A DNA stretch of 64,000 nt from a virus. The notes below the pieces were generated by a model. That model was not told the origin of the DNA. It was given only the letters and a program-made list of their open reading frames with translations, and made no database searches. Positions 36,452-43,736 of this stretch are shown piece after piece. Every line of letters starts with the position of its first letter. Position 1 is the first letter of the stretch. Both the position numbers and the translations under genes were made by a program. The DNA lies in the IMG/VR virus record IMGVR_UViG_3300009151_000053, positions 18,213 to 82,212 of that record; one strand, written 5' to 3'.

Positions 36452-36988
36452 ATGACTGTACAAATTCAACTTAGAAGAGGCACGGCTGCACAATGGACTA
36501 GCAGCAATCCTACGCTCGCGCTTGCTGAAATGGGAATTGAGACTGATACCGCTCTATTCAAGTTAGGCGATGGTGCGACTTCTTGGGTCTCATTGCCATA
36601 TGGCGGTATTCAAGGCTATATGGGTTCTAGAGGATATACTGGCTCTAAAGGTATTGCGTCTTTAGGAACAACACCTCCTGCTTCTCCTATGAATGGTGAT
36701 CTTTGGTGGGACACTGAGACAGGAAATCGATTCATTTATTATAACGACGGCAACTCTTCGCAATGGGTTCAAGATACAGCATTAGGTCCTGCTGGTGTTA
36801 TTGGATATACAGGTTCTCAAGGACCTATTGGCTATACAGGTTCAATTGGTTACACAGGTTCTGCATCAACTGTTATTGGTTATACAGGATCGATTGGTTA
36901 TACGGGATCAATAGGTATAGGTTATACCGGTTCATCGGTTTCAGACGCGCAACTAGGATTCTTAATCGCATTAACAGTAGCACTTTAA
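36452..36988 (+). CDS. Collagen-like fibre protein 5 (short)
   Basis: A 178-residue protein. The Mtd_N-like module (VQIQLRRGTAAQWTSSNPTL, GIETDTALFKLGDGATSW) is followed by [13 protein letters not shown]. The GDLWWDTETGNRFIYYNDGN/QWVQDTALGPAG island and a few GYTGS units with a GSASTVIGYTGS variant come next. The C-terminus is short and hydrophobic (AQLGFLIALTVAL). No beta cap is present, and the abrupt hydrophobic end suggests it packs against the next protein or is a truncated shaft. A perfect late promoter lies upstream. Confidence 0.65.
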   Translation: MTVQIQLRRGTAAQWTSSNPTLALAEMGIETDTALFKLGDGATSWVSLPYGGIQGYMGSRGYTGSKGIASLGTTPPASPMNGDLWWDTETGNRFIYYNDGNSSQWVQDTALGPAGVIGYTGSQGPIGYTGSIGYTGSASTVIGYTGSIGYTGSIGIGYTGSSVSDAQLGFLIALTVAL

Positions 36989-37000
36989 GGAGATAACTAA

Positions 37001-37411
37001 ATGGCTGTTACGCCAAATTCAATCATTACACCACAAACGCCTATCGGCGCAACTGCTGTTGTCACGACTGGTAACGCGACTTATACAGATTCGCCTACCA
37101 ACACAGTTCAACTATTAGCATCACAAACTAATGGCGCTCGTATTCAAAAGATCACTGCATTAGCAAGAGCGACTCCGTCGGCTACAGAATTGCAGTTGTT
37201 TGTTTCTTCTGATGCTGGTACAACAAAGCGTTTTATCAAGTCGGTTGTTATGCCAGCATATACTGTTGCACAGACTACTGGTCAAACTGCTATTGATTTT
37301 GGTTATTCTGATTCTTTTCCATTGATTCTTTCAAATACAGAAAGTCTTTGGGTTGGTATTGGTGTGACTAACACGGGTATTGTTTTCCGTGCAGAAGGGT
37401 ATGCATACTAA
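37001..37411 (+). CDS. Small beta-sandwich virion protein
   Basis: A 136-residue protein with MAVTPNSIITPQTPIGATAV, ARIQKITALARATPSATELQ, LFVSSDAGTTKRFIKSVVMP and a C-terminal SLWVGIGVTNTGIVFRAEGY. The pattern recurs in small phage proteins found with tail or capsid decoration genes, which usually have no assigned function. AAGGAGA precedes the start. Oligomeric beta structure is likely; no enzymatic motif is seen. Confidence 0.5.
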   Translation: MAVTPNSIITPQTPIGATAVVTTGNATYTDSPTNTVQLLASQTNGARIQKITALARATPSATELQLFVSSDAGTTKRFIKSVVMPAYTVAQTTGQTAIDFGYSDSFPLILSNTESLWVGIGVTNTGIVFRAEGYAY

Positions 37412-37414
37412 ATC

Positions 37415-38425
37415 ATGCAAGGCGCTAGACCACCAAGTTATCAAAGAATGATGTCTAGCCAATACATGCGCCAGCATAATAATATGCCGCATCAAAATAT
37501 GTCTGGTAATCCTAGATCGCAAAAGATTCTTCGCGATGAAATATATTCGTTTTCAACGGCAACGTTTACTCCAGGAGGGGCGGTTTTTGCTACTGGTCCT
37601 ACTCTCTCTCAAGTAAAATCTGGATTAATATTTGATGGCGATAGATCATGGACAGATGATACGACAAATCTTAGCACTACAGGCACAAACGGCGGTATTA
37701 TATTGTGGAAAGTTCCATCAACGGGAACCTATACGCTTGATTTATATGGAGCACAAGGCGGAACAGATGGCAATTATCTTGTTCCTGGAGCTTTAGGTGC
37801 TAGAATCAAAGGTGATTTTTTATTAACAAAAGGTCAAATATTGGCTTTGGTTGTGGGACAAAAAGGACAAGACGATAGACCAAACTTTAACAATGCATGG
37901 GGTGGCGGAGGCGGTGGAGGCTCTTTTGTGTGGGTTAATGGAACAACGTCCGCACCCTTAATTGCTGCTGGTGGAGGTGGGTCGGGTGGACAAAACCCTA
38001 CTGGCGATATTTTGAGTAAGGCTGGAGGACAAATTGGAACTTCAGGAGCACAGTTTGCATCGGGCGGCGCTGGAGGTACTGGAGGAGTTGCGGGTGCTGG
38101 AGGCGGATGTGGTGGAGGTGGTGGACAAGGATGGTTTGGCGGAACATCTGGACACTGCGGCGGCGGCTTTACTTGGGCAGCAACATATACTGATCCGACT
38201 GGATTGACTGCATATGCATCCAGTGCAAGAGGCGGCTTTGGTGGCGGAGGGGGTTCTTATGGTGGTGGCGGTGGTGGCGGCGGATATTCTGGTGGTGGTG
38301 GTGCCGCGTGGTCTTATTCATATTATGGTGGCGGTGGAGGCTCTTATAACGTCGGCACTAATCAAACTTTAGTGGGCGCTACAAATTCAGATAACGGCAA
38401 AATAATCATTACGAAGGTAATATAA
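37415..38425 (+). CDS. ALK-type glycine-rich adhesin-like protein
   Basis: A 336-residue protein. After a basic, Met/Gln-rich N-terminus (SQYMRQHNNMPHQNMSG) and a linker comes a domain with GTYTLDLYGAQGGTDGNYLV, ARIKGDFLLTKGQILALVVG, glycine-run hairpins (GGGGGGGSFVWV, IAAGGGGSGGQN), two Cys residues near GGGCGGGGGQGWF and GHCGGG, and GKIIITKVI at the end. This follows the glycine-rich domain of ALK/LTK receptors and its bacterial relatives (Pfam Gly_rich). It is a different family from the VIEVWG tip proteins here. An adhesin tip is the likely role. Three bases separate it from the previous stop. Confidence 0.6.
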   Translation: MQGARPPSYQRMMSSQYMRQHNNMPHQNMSGNPRSQKILRDEIYSFSTATFTPGGAVFATGPTLSQVKSGLIFDGDRSWTDDTTNLSTTGTNGGIILWKVPSTGTYTLDLYGAQGGTDGNYLVPGALGARIKGDFLLTKGQILALVVGQKGQDDRPNFNNAWGGGGGGGSFVWVNGTTSAPLIAAGGGGSGGQNPTGDILSKAGGQIGTSGAQFASGGAGGTGGVAGAGGGCGGGGGQGWFGGTSGHCGGGFTWAATYTDPTGLTAYASSARGGFGGGGGSYGGGGGGGGYSGGGGAAWSYSYYGGGGGSYNVGTNQTLVGATNSDNGKIIITKVI

Positions 38426-38616
38426 TGAATTTAAGAATACCAGGAATAGAAGCAGAAGATATCGTAATAAAAAAGTTGGATATATGCAAATCGTGTGATC
38501 AGTTTCAAGATGCCTTTATATCCACATGTAAAGTGTGTAACTGTATGCTTGAAGCAAAAGCAAGGATTATCAAATCTTGGTGTCCTCTTGGAAAATGGGA
38601 CCACCTTATAACATAA
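38425..38616 (+). CDS. Small Cys-rich zinc-ribbon-like protein
   Basis: A 63-residue protein with Cys at 21, 24, 35, 38, 40 and 53: CKSC, then CKVCNC, then a SWCPLGKW end. The C-x2-C...C-x2-C-x-C...CPLGKW layout is a small conserved family in T4-like marine phages, placed near fibre genes. Metal binding is likely from the paired cysteines. The function is unknown. Its start overlaps the preceding stop (TAATG). Confidence 0.65.
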   Translation: MNLRIPGIEAEDIVIKKLDICKSCDQFQDAFISTCKVCNCMLEAKARIIKSWCPLGKWDHLIT

Positions 38617-38619
38617 ATA
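38612..38619 (+). promoter_or_regulatory. Late-promoter-like box CATAAATA
   Basis: One mismatch to TATAAATA, 24 bases before the fibre start at 38643. Placement matches the perfect boxes. Confidence 0.35.
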
Positions 38620-38642
38620 GAAGACGTTAACAGGAAAAAATC

Positions 38643-39131
38643 ATGGCTGCGTTAGACTTTCCATCTAGCCCTACAAATGGGCAAGTATATACATCAGGAA
38701 CAACTTCGTGGTCTTACAGCACTGCGAAGACTGCATGGATTGTACTTGGTACTGGATTCTCCGGCTACACAGGTTCTCTTGGTTACACTGGTTCAATCGG
38801 ATATACTGGCTCACTTGGATATGTCGGCTCTAAAGGAACAACACAAACTGGAATAACACCTCCAGTATCGCCGCTTTCTGGCGATCAATGGTGGGATAGT
38901 GAAACAGGCAATCTGTATGTCTATTATAACGACGGAAACTCTTCACAATGGGTACAGCAATCTCTAGGCGCTTCTGTTGCTGGAGGTAACACAAATATTC
39001 AGTTCAATGATAGCGGTGTTGCTGCTGGTACATCTGCATTAACATTTGACAAAACAACAAACATTATGAAGATAAATAATGTTGCCGTGCCAGATATGAT
39101 AACCATGATGACATTTAATCTGGCGCTATAA
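38643..39131 (+). CDS. Collagen-like fibre protein 6 (short)
   Basis: A 162-residue protein with the LDFPSSPTNGQVYTSGTTSW module, about six collagen triplets ([13 protein letters not shown]), the GDQWWDSETGNLYVYYNDGN/QWVQQSLG island, and a C-terminus beginning NTNIQFNDSGVAAGTSALTF. That segment is also seen in the gene at 40217 (TNTQILFNDSAAANGSSNF). It ends MMTFNLAL, like the hydrophobic end of fibre 5. Two short fibres ending in similar hydrophobic tails suggests a shared docking function. Confidence 0.62.
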   Translation: MAALDFPSSPTNGQVYTSGTTSWSYSTAKTAWIVLGTGFSGYTGSLGYTGSIGYTGSLGYVGSKGTTQTGITPPVSPLSGDQWWDSETGNLYVYYNDGNSSQWVQQSLGASVAGGNTNIQFNDSGVAAGTSALTFDKTTNIMKINNVAVPDMITMMTFNLAL

Positions 39132-39140
39132 GGACAGACA

Positions 39141-39575
39141 ATGAAACAGTTACTTTCTTTTACTCCACTATTTGATCCTGTTGCTAAGACATTAGATTTT
39201 GGCGGCATGAATGGATCATTCGCTATTGATAAACTGTATGCGGTTATTAATGTAACTCGCAACACTCCTTTGTATATTCCTGGCGCTGCTGGTTATGGTA
39301 TTACAGCGATCAAAGGAACAAAGATCACATTAACATTTGATACTAGCACACACAGTAGTTCTGATCTGATTAATGTGTTTTATGATACGGCTGGAACTAT
39401 TGATGCCAATGCTGCATTAGAAAATGGCGGACAGTTACAGGTACTCCAAGAAACAATGACGCTTGTATTAGCAGAACTTAGAGTTACCAATATGCTCTTA
39501 TCACAAGGACTAAATATAGATTATAACGATGCGGTGAATATCCGTAACGATTTAACAACAACAAACAACAACTAA
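39141..39575 (+). CDS. Small virion protein with ELRVTN helical tail (short paralogue of 26726)
   Basis: A 144-residue protein: KQLLSFTPLFDPVAKTLDFG, AIDKLYAVINVTRNTPLYIP, then LTFDTSTHSSSDLINVFYDT and a helical end (QETMTLVLAELRVTNMLLSQ). The end matches the C-terminus of the 509-residue protein at 26726 (LLELRIANQQ). In both places a SELHGRYYET gene follows directly. The helical tail may be an assembly or anchoring element shared by two otherwise different proteins. Confidence 0.55.
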   Translation: MKQLLSFTPLFDPVAKTLDFGGMNGSFAIDKLYAVINVTRNTPLYIPGAAGYGITAIKGTKITLTFDTSTHSSSDLINVFYDTAGTIDANAALENGGQLQVLQETMTLVLAELRVTNMLLSQGLNIDYNDAVNIRNDLTTTNNN

Positions 39576-39586
39576 AGGGAAAACTA

Positions 39587-40213
39587 ATGCTTATTCAAGG
39601 ACAAGTTGGTGCACCTGGTGCTCAATCTTTAACTCCAGGCACACAGCCAACTGTTCGTGCTGGACAATTGGGAGACGTTATCGTCTCTGAACTTCATGGT
39701 CGTTATTACGAAACGTCTTATCGTAAGGCTCTGTTCGGTGGCGGCAACCAAGCGGGTGTCACTACTACGGCTGCTTTCGCAACGACTTATACAGGTCTTG
39801 TGCTAGCCAATCCAAACGGCTCTGCTGTTAACTTGGTTCTTAACAAGGTCGGTGTAACGCAGATTCTTGCACAGACAACTGTTTCTGCTGTTGGTATCAT
39901 GGTTGGCTTCTCGCCAACTAACCTTTCTGGTACAACTGCTGTAACTGTTAAGAGCAAGTTCTTGGGTGCTCCTCAAGGTGTTGGGCAACTTTATAATGCT
40001 GCTACGCTTCCTGTTGCTCCTACGCTTGATACAGTGTTTGGCGCTCTTTATACGGCTGCTACAACATCGATTCCAGTTGTTCCTGCATTCTTGCTCGATC
40101 TTGAAGGCAGCATCATTATTCCTCCAGGTGGTTATGCCGCTCTTTATACGACAACTACTACAACCTCATCGAGCCTTATTGCAACGATGTCATGGGAAGA
40201 AGTTCCAGTCTAA
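39587..40213 (+). CDS. Small virion protein, SELHGRYYET family, copy 2
   Basis: A 208-residue paralogue of the 28279 gene: GDVIVSELHGRYYETSYRKA near the N-terminus and LLDLEGSIIIPPGGYAALYT, then TMSWEEVPV, at the end. The middle differs in sequence. AAAGGGAAA lies before the start. Keeping two divergent copies, each with its own partner gene, suggests alternative particle-surface or fibre components rather than redundancy. Confidence 0.55.
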   Translation: MLIQGQVGAPGAQSLTPGTQPTVRAGQLGDVIVSELHGRYYETSYRKALFGGGNQAGVTTTAAFATTYTGLVLANPNGSAVNLVLNKVGVTQILAQTTVSAVGIMVGFSPTNLSGTTAVTVKSKFLGAPQGVGQLYNAATLPVAPTLDTVFGALYTAATTSIPVVPAFLLDLEGSIIIPPGGYAALYTTTTTTSSSLIATMSWEEVPV

Positions 40214-40216
40214 TAA

Positions 40217-41056
40217 ATGGCAGCACTTGATTTTCCATCAAGTCCAACTAATGGACAGGCTTTTGTTTCAGGCACTACGACGTGGACTTATAGTTCTGCG
40301 AAGGGTGTCTGGAACATCACGTCTAATGGTCCATTAGGAGTCACTGGATACACTGGTTCTCAAGGCGTAATAGGTTACACTGGTTCATTAGGCTACACTG
40401 GCTCTCAAGGCGTTGGTTATACAGGTTCTTCTGGTGCTTATGCTGCTATTGGCTATACAGGTTCTGGTGGCTATACAGGATCGGCAGGAACAAATGGTTA
40501 CACAGGCTCTCTAGGATACTCTGGTTCTCAAGGAGTTGGCTACACAGGTTCTGCTGGTGCTGGTGTAGGTGCTTCAACAAACACACAGATTCTTTTCAAC
40601 GATTCTGCTGCTGCGAACGGCTCATCCAACTTTGTATATAATAAAGCAACAAACGTTATAACTGCATCTGCTAATATAGCAATGGCTAATGCGTATCTAT
40701 CTGCGTTGGTGTTAAAAGCGTATGCTGAAGACAAAACGGTCAACGCGGCGGCTACTGGTACAGTGACGCTCGATCTGTCTACGACAAACGTATTTGATCT
40801 GACACTGACTGGTAACGTGACGTTTGCTTTTAGCAATCCAGCGCCCAGTAGCAGAGTCCAGACCTTTACGATCATTGCTAAACAAGATGTTACAGGTGGT
40901 AGAACAGTAACATGGCCAGCAACGATTTCTAAGTATGCGGGCGGTAACGTTCCACCTGCTACGACAACTGCTAGTGCTATCGATATTTGGACGATTACTA
41001 CATATGATGGCGGAACAACCTATGTTATATCGTTGTCGGTGAAGGATGTTAAGTAA
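40217..41056 (+). CDS. Collagen-like fibre protein 7
   Basis: A 279-residue protein: the LDFPSSPTNGQAFVSGTTTW module, about 70 residues of GYTGS repeats (40340-40560), then TNTQILFNDSAAANGSSNFV, and a C-terminal beta domain (TVNAAATGTVTLDLSTTNVF, LTGNVTFAFSNPAPSSRVQT, TWPATISKYAGGNVPP, TYVISLSVKD). That domain is common at the end of phage fibre proteins, where it forms a compact head. It is the last collagen-like gene and is coupled (TAATG) to the Tyr/Pro/Gly-rich tip gene. Confidence 0.7.
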   Translation: MAALDFPSSPTNGQAFVSGTTTWTYSSAKGVWNITSNGPLGVTGYTGSQGVIGYTGSLGYTGSQGVGYTGSSGAYAAIGYTGSGGYTGSAGTNGYTGSLGYSGSQGVGYTGSAGAGVGASTNTQILFNDSAAANGSSNFVYNKATNVITASANIAMANAYLSALVLKAYAEDKTVNAAATGTVTLDLSTTNVFDLTLTGNVTFAFSNPAPSSRVQTFTIIAKQDVTGGRTVTWPATISKYAGGNVPPATTTASAIDIWTITTYDGGTTYVISLSVKDVK

Positions 41057-41703
41057 TGCCTATTGGTGGTGGAAAGTTTACATTAGAAAAAACATGGCAC
41101 TCGGCTGCACCTAGCACAACTACACTAAATGCATCTGGTAACTTTACTGTTCCATATGGTAAATATGATATTCAAATCTATGGTTATGGTGGTGCTCCTA
41201 TTCCAGGAAACGTTTCTGGATATAATGATTACTATAACTATGTTTACGTTCCTGCATCTTACAATTCTAACATGATTTATTACGTCACCCAAACATTTTA
41301 TCAACCAGTTAACTTATATACCGGTGCTCCTACTCCAGGATATGGTGGTTCATCTACATCAGGTCCCTACACCACTTACAGTTGTCCAACACCAAATTCT
41401 TACATTGCTTATGGTCCTTATGGTTCCGCTTCTACATATTATAACTATTCATGTTCGCCTGGACCGCCCACTCTTGTTCCTGCATATTCTTATGGCAATC
41501 TTGTTCCTGGAAACCCTAACTATAACCCAAGCAATGTTGCCAATCCAGCAACTCTGATGGGTGCTACGATTCCAGGTGGCTCTACGAACTATTCGGCAAA
41601 TGCTGTTAAAGTTAACTATCAAAACTTTCCAGGCGCTCCTGCTGGAACAGCATATCCAGCAACACTTGCAACTGGAGCACAAATGGTGATTGTTTACAGA
41701 TGA
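41056..41703 (+). CDS. Tyr/Pro/Gly/Ser-rich putative tip protein
   Basis: A 215-residue low-complexity protein. The start (GKFTLEKTWHSAAPSTTTLN, GNFTVPYGKYDIQIYGYGGA) resembles the opening of the glycine-rich tip proteins, in which a TW....P segment leads into a first beta strand and a GYGG turn. The remainder is dense in Tyr, Pro, Asn and Ser (GYNDYYNYVYVPASYNSN, PNYNPSNVANPAT) with two Cys residues. It ends in a beta strand, GAQMVIVYR. It follows fibre 7 as the other tips follow their shafts, so it is probably an adhesin with a different side-chain chemistry. No homologue is recognised. Confidence 0.5.
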   Translation: MPIGGGKFTLEKTWHSAAPSTTTLNASGNFTVPYGKYDIQIYGYGGAPIPGNVSGYNDYYNYVYVPASYNSNMIYYVTQTFYQPVNLYTGAPTPGYGGSSTSGPYTTYSCPTPNSYIAYGPYGSASTYYNYSCSPGPPTLVPAYSYGNLVPGNPNYNPSNVANPATLMGATIPGGSTNYSANAVKVNYQNFPGAPAGTAYPATLATGAQMVIVYR

Positions 41704-42443
41704 GTTTAGAACAAGTTAGACATCAAATATTTACATGTTCGGGATCAGAGGATCATGTCCATGAAATAAAGTTTATTGTCGTTGAGAATTCAGATACCAT
41801 TATATTTGAGCCAAATCGATTTATTAAAGATAGATGGAACAGTTATATCTGCTTACAAGGTGCTATAGATATCAGATACACCAATACTGACACCGAACCG
41901 CGTCTTGAAGAAATAGATGATATTTTATCTGCTATAGATGCTGATACGAGTGGGCATTTATCTTACACAGTTATAGATGACAAAAACTTTACAATAAGAC
42001 TTCATTCTGATTGGTATCCAAAGAACGAATTGGTTGAATATCAACATCCTATATGGCTATCAAATATGTTTGAAAGTAGAATCTTTCAAGTAGAAGGGTA
42101 TGATGTTATTATGAAAAGAACTTTTGTTTCTCAGAAACATTTTAGGTTTCTTGATGATAACGTTTCAGAGTTGCGTAAAAAGATCGGACTCGATATTGTA
42201 GCGGAAACTGCCGCAAATCATTATAGATTCTCATACTGTATATTAGAAGCAGGACATTCAATCAATATAAATCCGACCGATGAAAATGCTGAAGTCAGTT
42301 TTATAGGAGATGATTATACTGTTAATGGAAAATATATGGAATTTCAAGAGACCATAAGTGGTTCAACGCCACTGACTGTAGAAGTCGCGTCTGGTATCTG
42401 TTACATAACAATGGTAGAAAAATATGATTTGCTCACAGTCTAA
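41700..42443 (+). CDS. Unrecognised protein opening the accessory island
   Basis: A 247-residue protein overlapping the preceding stop by four bases (ATGA). It is soluble, with no membrane segment or signal peptide, and rich in Asp, Glu and Ile. Two halves have similar beta patterns: KFIVVENSDTIIFEPNRFIK with YICLQGAIDIRYT, and HYRFSYCILEAGHSININPT with VEVASGICYITMVEKYD. A cupin-like duplicated fold is possible, but no metal-binding triad is evident. Base composition is AT-richer than the fibre genes. It overlaps the sulfotransferase-like gene by 20 bases, so the two may act together. Confidence 0.45.
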   Translation: MSLEQVRHQIFTCSGSEDHVHEIKFIVVENSDTIIFEPNRFIKDRWNSYICLQGAIDIRYTNTDTEPRLEEIDDILSAIDADTSGHLSYTVIDDKNFTIRLHSDWYPKNELVEYQHPIWLSNMFESRIFQVEGYDVIMKRTFVSQKHFRFLDDNVSELRKKIGLDIVAETAANHYRFSYCILEAGHSININPTDENAEVSFIGDDYTVNGKYMEFQETISGSTPLTVEVASGICYITMVEKYDLLTV

Positions 42444-43131
42444 AAAAATCTGCATTATGCTTCCACCTAAAAATGGTTGTATGACTCTGGAAAGCATCTT
42501 TAACAAAGTGCATGATATCGATCACATCGCAATTGATACTAAACAACATTACACACTCGAAAGTTTTGCTACAAAATATCCTGACTACGATCTGTCAGGA
42601 TTCACATTCTATGGTTTTTACAGAAATCCAATCGATAGATTCTTATCAGCATACGAACATGCTAAATGGCATCCAGAATTGGCATATATTCAAACCATCT
42701 TATATAAACAGATCACGTCAACACCGTTAACGACGGTGCAAAAACTAAAAGGCGGTCCTGCACTTTTTAAATCTGATTTGAAATCTCTCACTGTTGCTCA
42801 ATATTTTGATTGTCTTCCTAAAATCGAATATGTACAAGCCAATAGTTATACACCACGATTGGACACCTTTACGCCACAAAAGAGTTATCTTGACATTCCA
42901 AACATAACTTTATTAGACTTCAATAACTTTAATCAAGAGGTTATAAATCTGTTGACAAACTTTGAATATGGGTTTACAATTGATGTTAATAGTGTACCTA
43001 AAAAGAATGCGGCTGAAGATCGGATTATAACTAAAGATACATTAACACAGATTGAGATCGATCTAATCAAGAATAAATATAGTGAAGATTACGAGTTCTT
43101 CGCATCGAAGGGCATAACATTTATTGATTGA
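42424..43131 (+). CDS. Sulfotransferase-like protein
   Basis: A 235-residue protein. Residues 9-25 (ICIMLPPKNGCMTLESIF) sit where sulfotransferases have the PAPS 5'-phosphosulfate loop (PKxGxxS/T). Residues 61-78 (FYGFYRNPIDRFLSAYEHA) match the 3'-phosphate motif RNPxxRxxSaY of Sulfotransfer_2-type enzymes. A C-terminal helical part has DTLTQIEIDLIKNKYSEDYE, like the family's YxxDxxxF end. The predicted reaction is sulfate transfer from PAPS to a sugar or Tyr hydroxyl. Neighbours are an oxygenase and glycosyltransferases. Catalysis is unproven; PPKNG rather than PKTG in the loop is slightly unusual. Confidence 0.6.
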   Translation: MICSQSKKICIMLPPKNGCMTLESIFNKVHDIDHIAIDTKQHYTLESFATKYPDYDLSGFTFYGFYRNPIDRFLSAYEHAKWHPELAYIQTILYKQITSTPLTTVQKLKGGPALFKSDLKSLTVAQYFDCLPKIEYVQANSYTPRLDTFTPQKSYLDIPNITLLDFNNFNQEVINLLTNFEYGFTIDVNSVPKKNAAEDRIITKDTLTQIEIDLIKNKYSEDYEFFASKGITFID

Positions 43132-43144
43132 GAGAGGATATATA

Positions 43145-43735
43145 ATGGGGTTTCCTGTAAACAAGTATAACTTGATGTTGCCAAAATTTGGCGTTATGAA
43201 AGAAATCTTTACACCAGACGAAATTGAAAACATCATCTTTCTTGAAAAGTTGATGGATTTTACAGCCGCTAAAACTGGCTTAGTTCATAATGCGATGTGT
43301 GATCCAAATCTTAGAGATACACAAGTATGTTTCTTTCCGCCAGATGAAAATTCTCGTTGGCTATATGATAGAATTTCTGCCATTTCTTCTAAAGCAAACT
43401 ATGATTTGTTTATGGAAGATATTGAGTTTATGGAAGATATTCAGTATTCGGTGTATGATGTGGGTTGTCATTATGATTGGCATTTTGACGCATATGACGA
43501 ATATCGAGTATGGCAAAGAAAAATTAGCGGCGTTGTTTTCTTAACCGATCCTGAAGAATATGAGGGTGGTGAGTTAGAAATCATCACAACTGGTAGCCCT
43601 GATAAGTCTCAAAAGTTAAAGCCAGTTAAAGGCGATGTTGCGTTCTTTTCTTCTGTACATCCACATAAAGTTCATCCTGTAACAAAAGGCGTTCGAAGGA
43701 CCTTAGTGTTTTGGGTAATGGGAAAGACGCAATAA
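43145..43735 (+). CDS. 2OG-Fe(II) oxygenase, PKHD/prolyl-4-hydroxylase type
   Basis: A 196-residue protein from ATG 43145, chosen because GAGAGGA lies upstream; an alternative TTG start 21 bases earlier overlaps the previous stop region. The double-stranded beta-helix signature is clear: GCHYDWHFDAY gives the H113-x-D115 iron ligands, then GVVFLTDPEEYEGGELEI, and VHPHKVHPVTKGVRRTLVFW supplies the distal His (H174) and the 2-oxoglutarate-binding Arg (R184). Such enzymes are frequent in marine T4-like phages. Substrates there are unknown, and protein hydroxylation is one option. It lies one base before the DUF6065-like pair. Confidence 0.82.
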   Translation: MGFPVNKYNLMLPKFGVMKEIFTPDEIENIIFLEKLMDFTAAKTGLVHNAMCDPNLRDTQVCFFPPDENSRWLYDRISAISSKANYDLFMEDIEFMEDIQYSVYDVGCHYDWHFDAYDEYRVWQRKISGVVFLTDPEEYEGGELEIITTGSPDKSQKLKPVKGDVAFFSSVHPHKVHPVTKGVRRTLVFWVMGKTQ

Positions 43736-43736
43736 T

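Noticed and set aside
23767-36988. Diversity-generating retroelement, suggested by Mtd_N-like fibre starts
   Set aside because: No reverse transcriptase gene and no template/variable repeat pair ending in an initiation-of-homing motif was seen. The Mtd_N-like domain is common in ordinary fibres.
43124-43144. Longer oxygenase starting at a TTG with an MIERGYI prefix
   Set aside because: It overlaps the sulfotransferase stop region and the oxygenase ribosome site. ATG 43145 has GAGAGGA at good distance.
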